Assembly (NCBI GenBank): GCA_963705355.1
Contig: OY970070.1
Coordinates: forward strand, 1,612,001-1,676,000
Source: COMBO-56-21 sp963705355
GTDB taxonomy: Archaea > Thermoplasmatota > Thermoplasmata > UBA10834
DNA: 64,000 bases
Direction of reading: 5' to 3'
The position numbers were made by a program, and so were the translations under genes. Every line of letters begins with the position of its first letter. Within the stretch, counting starts at the first letter, position 1. Under the pieces are notes generated by a model. It was not told where the DNA came from and ran no database searches. It saw only the letters and a list, made by a program, of their open reading frames with translations. Below, in pieces: positions 60,976 to 64,000 of this stretch.

Positions 60976-62676
60976 TTAAGGGCGGCTGCTATTGGATTGA
61001 GCCTTTTTCAACATCTTCTTGATCTCATCGTTTTCTTTGCTAGATAGATTGGCGATGAACTTGTCCAAATTGGACTGTTCCTTCTCTGTGAGAATGCCTC
61101 GCCTGAGCAGTTCAAAGCTGTTCTCCAGTTCGGTCGCTCCAATTCTATCCAACTCTGGATAGAATTGTCTGACAGGGATGAACTCAACAGAGTCGTCTTT
61201 CCATTTGCGGTTTCTGCCGTTCAGATATATTACCTTTAGCTTACCTGTATGATTCAGGTATTTCTTAAGGGCCAAGGTTGTGCCACTTCCCCAAGAATTC
61301 AATTTTGCATCGATCCATATTCCTGAATCGAGGTCATAGAAGTCAGGGATACATGTTTCTTCGTGGAAGACAAATGGCTTGTGATACTCGATGTTGTATT
61401 TCAGCATTCCTAGCATCTTAAGTACATGTTTCTCAAAGAGCGCTCCTTTGAAAGTCTCTAGAAACCAGTTTCTACGAATCTCGTTATAGTCAAGGCCTGT
61501 TGCCTTGATGGCATTCTCCCATGTGCCAAAGTAGGTTGTAATCGCGATACCCACAAGGCGTCCATGAGTTTGCCTCATGTGGTTGAACGATAAGTCCTCT
61601 CCTTGATCGTGCAGATTCTTGATTGTCTGGATTACCTTCTCCTTACTCCATTTATTGAAAATGGCAACGTCTTCACGATTTACTCTCGCAGCCTCGAGAG
61701 CCTTATTCCATGAAGTGAAGATAATCAGCGATTCTGAATAGAGCGCCTTGTGGTTAGTTGAAATGTACCCGGCGTTCAGTGGTTCTCCCCTCATTTGGAA
61801 GTCCCTTATCGTGTCGATTATTCTAGCTGCGGTCCAATAGCCGACTGGCTTATATTTCCTGTGCTCTTTCGAAGGAATATTCAAGGCTTCAAGAGCCTTG
61901 TACCAGCTGCCATAAGAGCGGATTACGGCTCCATGGAGTCTAGAGTCCTTCTTTCTAATTGATGCACTGCTGAGGTCCTCTCCCTTCTTCTTCATTTCCA
62001 TGATGGCATTCTTGACTACTTCATCCGTCCAGTAGTTGTCGGCTTTCCTTTTCCGGATTCTTTCCCTCGGTATACCAGCCGCTTCGATTGCGTCGTACCA
62101 GCTACCAAACAGACGATACGCAGCTGAATAGAGGATTGAGTGATTCTGTGCCACTGAAGAGTCGCTCAGGTCTTCCCCTTTCTCACGAAGTGCGGATATT
62201 TGTCCGACGATTGACTGCTTAGTCCAATACCCTTTTGGTTTCTGCCGCTCGTATTTCACTCGTTCGATTCCTGCTAACTCAATGGCTCTGTACCAACCTG
62301 ACATCTTCTGATCTGCTGCCGAAACCAAACTCGGGAAGTTCCTGAGGGCTTCAGGTTTTGAAAGGTCATATCCTTCCTTCTCGAGTCTGGATATCTCTGA
62401 GATTATGCGAGCTTCTGTCCAGTACCTGTTGGGCCTCTTCTTGTGATACTTGGCATATTCGATGCCAGCAGCATTGATCGCATTACTCCAGCTCCCAAAG
62501 TATTCTTCGGCCTTCTTCACAAGATTCGGGTCGTCGCGGAGGACTTGTCCTATGTTGAGACTCAATTCTGCTTGTTTTCTCTCCTTTATTCGTTGCAGAG
62601 CTAGCTCCGTGCTCCAATCTCTTCTGGTCCTGATTGGACCGATCTTGTTGAGGTCCAAATCTGCCGCTTTATACAT
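60976..62676 (-). CDS. Six tandem homing-endonuclease-type repeats fused to a PD-(D/E)XK-like nuclease domain
   Basis: A 566-residue protein. Six repeats of about 64 residues begin at W21, W86, W151, W216, W281 and W343. Each has the plan W(T/S)xxxIIxxI, then KGEDLS, then a FGSWYxAIEAAGI block, as in the homing-endonuclease-associated repeat. A C-terminal domain (404-566) contains CIPDFYDLDSGIWIDAKLNS, with D445, D456 and K458 in PD-(D/E)XK arrangement, preceded by E415. The repeats should bind DNA and the end domain should cut it (inference). A TATA element (minus-strand ACTATATGC, about 62,711-62,719) lies some 35 bases upstream. The gene is visibly richer in A+T than its neighbours, suggesting transfer. 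Confidence 0.8.
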   Translation of the reverse strand: MYKAADLDLNKIGPIRTRRDWSTELALQRIKERKQAELSLNIGQVLRDDPNLVKKAEEYFGSWSNAINAAGIEYAKYHKKRPNRYWTEARIISEISRLEKEGYDLSKPEALRNFPSLVSAADQKMSGWYRAIELAGIERVKYERQKPKGYWTKQSIVGQISALREKGEDLSDSSVAQNHSILYSAAYRLFGSWYDAIEAAGIPRERIRKRKADNYWTDEVVKNAIMEMKKKGEDLSSASIRKKDSRLHGAVIRSYGSWYKALEALNIPSKEHRKYKPVGYWTAARIIDTIRDFQMRGEPLNAGYISTNHKALYSESLIIFTSWNKALEAARVNREDVAIFNKWSKEKVIQTIKNLHDQGEDLSFNHMRQTHGRLVGIAITTYFGTWENAIKATGLDYNEIRRNWFLETFKGALFEKHVLKMLGMLKYNIEYHKPFVFHEETCIPDFYDLDSGIWIDAKLNSWGSGTTLALKKYLNHTGKLKVIYLNGRNRKWKDDSVEFIPVRQFYPELDRIGATELENSFELLRRGILTEKEQSNLDKFIANLSSKENDEIKKMLKKAQSNSSRP

Positions 62677-62867
62677 CTGCAGAGTACCTTCGAAAAGCCT
62701 TCTGCCCGCTGCATATAGTCCGCCAGCAGCTAGAAACGATACTACCTTGCAGCAGAATCAGAAGACAGGGAAGGGGGTTGCGCCTCGCCTCGGAAAGCCC
62801 ATAAGGAGAAGAAAGGTCAAGTCCTTGATGGCATTATCGTGGGTGGTCGTCAACTCATTGTCGACTC
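62677..62867. other. Short intergenic segment with dispersed element
   Basis: It contains the promoter of the repeat-nuclease gene and a copy of the CCTCGGAAAGCCCATAAGG element (62,787-62,820). No gene is seen. Confidence 0.5.
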
Positions 62868-63758
62868 TTAGAACAGCTGAGCTGGGTAATGAATCTCCAA
62901 CCAGGCGACTTGATTATCCTGAACAAGAGGCACGACTAGAAAGTGAGGTATCGACCCCCAAATAAATTGAGTTCCTGAAGATGCTGATGACTCTCTGACG
63001 CTTCCTCCAGCCGCAGTGATCATATTGGTGACCCTCTGAACATCGAGTGTGCTGTTTGAGAACATTTCAATGGACACATCCATCCACGCATTCCAAGAAT
63101 TCACCACACTACGTTGAACTTTGTACGCGGGTTCGTAGATCCCGATCCACTGCACGAAATATAGCTGCTTCAGCTGTCGCTCAAAAGATTGATTCATTGT
63201 GACTATGAAACCAAAGTGTGGAAGGTAATCACCCAGTACGACGCCGTAGGACGCCACCGTGTCCTTCCACTCTTCCTTGATCGGACCGACAAATTGTAGT
63301 ATGAATTTGTCGTATTCTGGATGCCGAACCAGGTTCACCCGAAGTTCCCACGGAATCGACGGTTCGCCTTTCCTCGAATCGAAGACGTAGTCTCCTCTCC
63401 CGATGAGCGTCCTGTCCTCCAGAGTCTCAACGTCATAACCCTGTTGTACGAGGGATTTATGCTGCGAAGCATTCATCGCTGCAAGCACCCAGCTCTCGTA
63501 CACTTCAATGACCGTGATTCCCTTCGATGCTAGCTCCTGCGAAATCGCGTCACCTTGATGGAATCTCGTGTAGTCTCTCACGATCGCCACATCTGCCGAC
63601 AAGTCGTACTTCCACCAGTATGCGCCGAATTCGTCGCTCTTATCGGACGCATGATTCCTAAGGACCGTGGGAAGAATGGACACAATCAAAAGCATCACAA
63701 TGACAATCACGATGATCGATGCAATCAATGACTTCTTGCTAGCGCCCTTGCGCTCCAT
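62868..63758 (-). CDS. Free-standing subtilase propeptide-like protein, membrane anchored
   Basis: A 296-residue protein with one N-terminal membrane helix (about 10-32) and a large outside part. The outside part resembles the propeptide of the giant subtilase at 37,896: FILQFVGPIKEEWKDTVASY against YYIVQLKGPVTEDMKAALGA, and WIGIYEPAYKVQRS against WVGVFEPAYKISPR. It ends at HYPAQLF, exactly where the subtilase continues into FNDIARWVVQS and the catalytic domain. It is therefore either a truncated protease or a secreted inhibitor/chaperone. ATG 63758 has GAGGAG upstream and a TATA element (minus-strand CTATATAG, about 63,810-63,817) about 52 bases away, so it is likely expressed. Confidence 0.7.
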   Translation of the reverse strand: MERKGASKKSLIASIIVIVIVMLLIVSILPTVLRNHASDKSDEFGAYWWKYDLSADVAIVRDYTRFHQGDAISQELASKGITVIEVYESWVLAAMNASQHKSLVQQGYDVETLEDRTLIGRGDYVFDSRKGEPSIPWELRVNLVRHPEYDKFILQFVGPIKEEWKDTVASYGVVLGDYLPHFGFIVTMNQSFERQLKQLYFVQWIGIYEPAYKVQRSVVNSWNAWMDVSIEMFSNSTLDVQRVTNMITAAGGSVRESSASSGTQFIWGSIPHFLVVPLVQDNQVAWLEIHYPAQLF

Positions 63759-63935
63759 CTCCTCTGCTCCGTGACCACGACGATTCTACATTCATCTAGA
63801 CGAGCCAGGCTATATAGGTCTTTCGAGAATCTGTAATGGAATCATGGTCATAGCGACCTTATCCACTGATTGCTTTGGCGAATGTTAGGCCTTTCGGCGC
63901 CAGTTGTGAGACTCCGCCTTTGCGGCTAGTCGCAC

Positions 63936-64000
63936 CTACACAACCTTTTCGATCGGGCTCACAGGATAGCTGATGGGAACTGTTTCGAGCCCGCCGTCCG
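63936..64000 (-). CDS. C-terminal fragment of a gene continuing past the window
   Basis: A minus-strand frame enters from the window edge and ends at TAG 63938-63936, reading DGGLETVPISYPVSPIEKVV at its end. It is coding-like in composition but only 21 codons are visible, so neither family nor reality is certain. The gap to the next start (63758) holds that gene's promoter. Confidence 0.35.
   Translation of the reverse strand, partial: DGGLETVPISYPVSPIEKVV

Overview
The window comes from an archaeal chromosome, most likely a member of the Thermoplasmatota (inference). The domain assignment rests on a two-repeat TATA-box-binding protein, ribosomal protein eS17 (S17e), an archaeal NFACT/RqcH protein and TATA-box promoters 25-40 bases upstream of many starts. 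It also rests on frequent GTG/TTG starts, a DtxR-FeoB iron module and very large secreted S8 proteases ending in one membrane helix. FtsZ and non-pyrrolysine MttB-family methyltransferases fit that lineage. Nothing in the window gives a species.

Layout. 0-8.8 kb: TBP, a zinc-ribbon protein, a minus-strand cluster of two paralogous metallophosphoesterases around an acetamidase/formamidase, then a divergent APC permease, a nucleotidyltransferase-like protein and an MttB-family methyltransferase. 8.8-11.4 kb: an accessory stretch of three unrecognised genes with short repeats and decayed tRNA-like pieces. 11.4-24.9 kb: core genes, including ThyX, eS17, a three-gene ABC-2 exporter and tRNA-Arg(GCG). 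A second MttB-family protein diverges from a two-component FAD/Fe-S 2-hydroxyacid dehydrogenase-like operon. After it come a CoA-transferase fused to a GNAT domain, endonuclease IV, RqcH and tRNA-Thr(GGT). 25-37.7 kb: a 1957-residue coiled-coil subtilase, FtsZ, FeoB with a DtxR regulator and a visible operator, a collapsed sdhA/sdhB remnant, and a radical SAM-UbiA pair. 37.9-57.1 kb: two giants, a 3164-residue subtilase with three PQQ-type propellers, and a 2860-residue Rhs/YD-repeat protein whose stop codon overlaps the start of a 209-residue downstream gene. 57.1-64 kb: an accessory end with a broken gene, an ABC exporter, tRNA-like fragments, a strikingly regular 11-bp repeat, a nuclease-like protein with six tandem DNA-binding-type repeats, and a free-standing protease propeptide.

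How the genes may work together. The permease, amidase, phosphoesterases and MttB proteins suggest uptake and breakdown of nitrogenous or methylated compounds (inference). The CoA-transferase and FAD/Fe-S dehydrogenase point to organic-acid metabolism. The subtilases would digest protein at the cell surface. The best candidates for undescribed biology are the repeat-plus-nuclease protein at 60,976-62,676, the 11-bp phased array next to it, and the archaeal Rhs gene with its overlapping partner. All functional statements come from reading the sequence; no database search was run.
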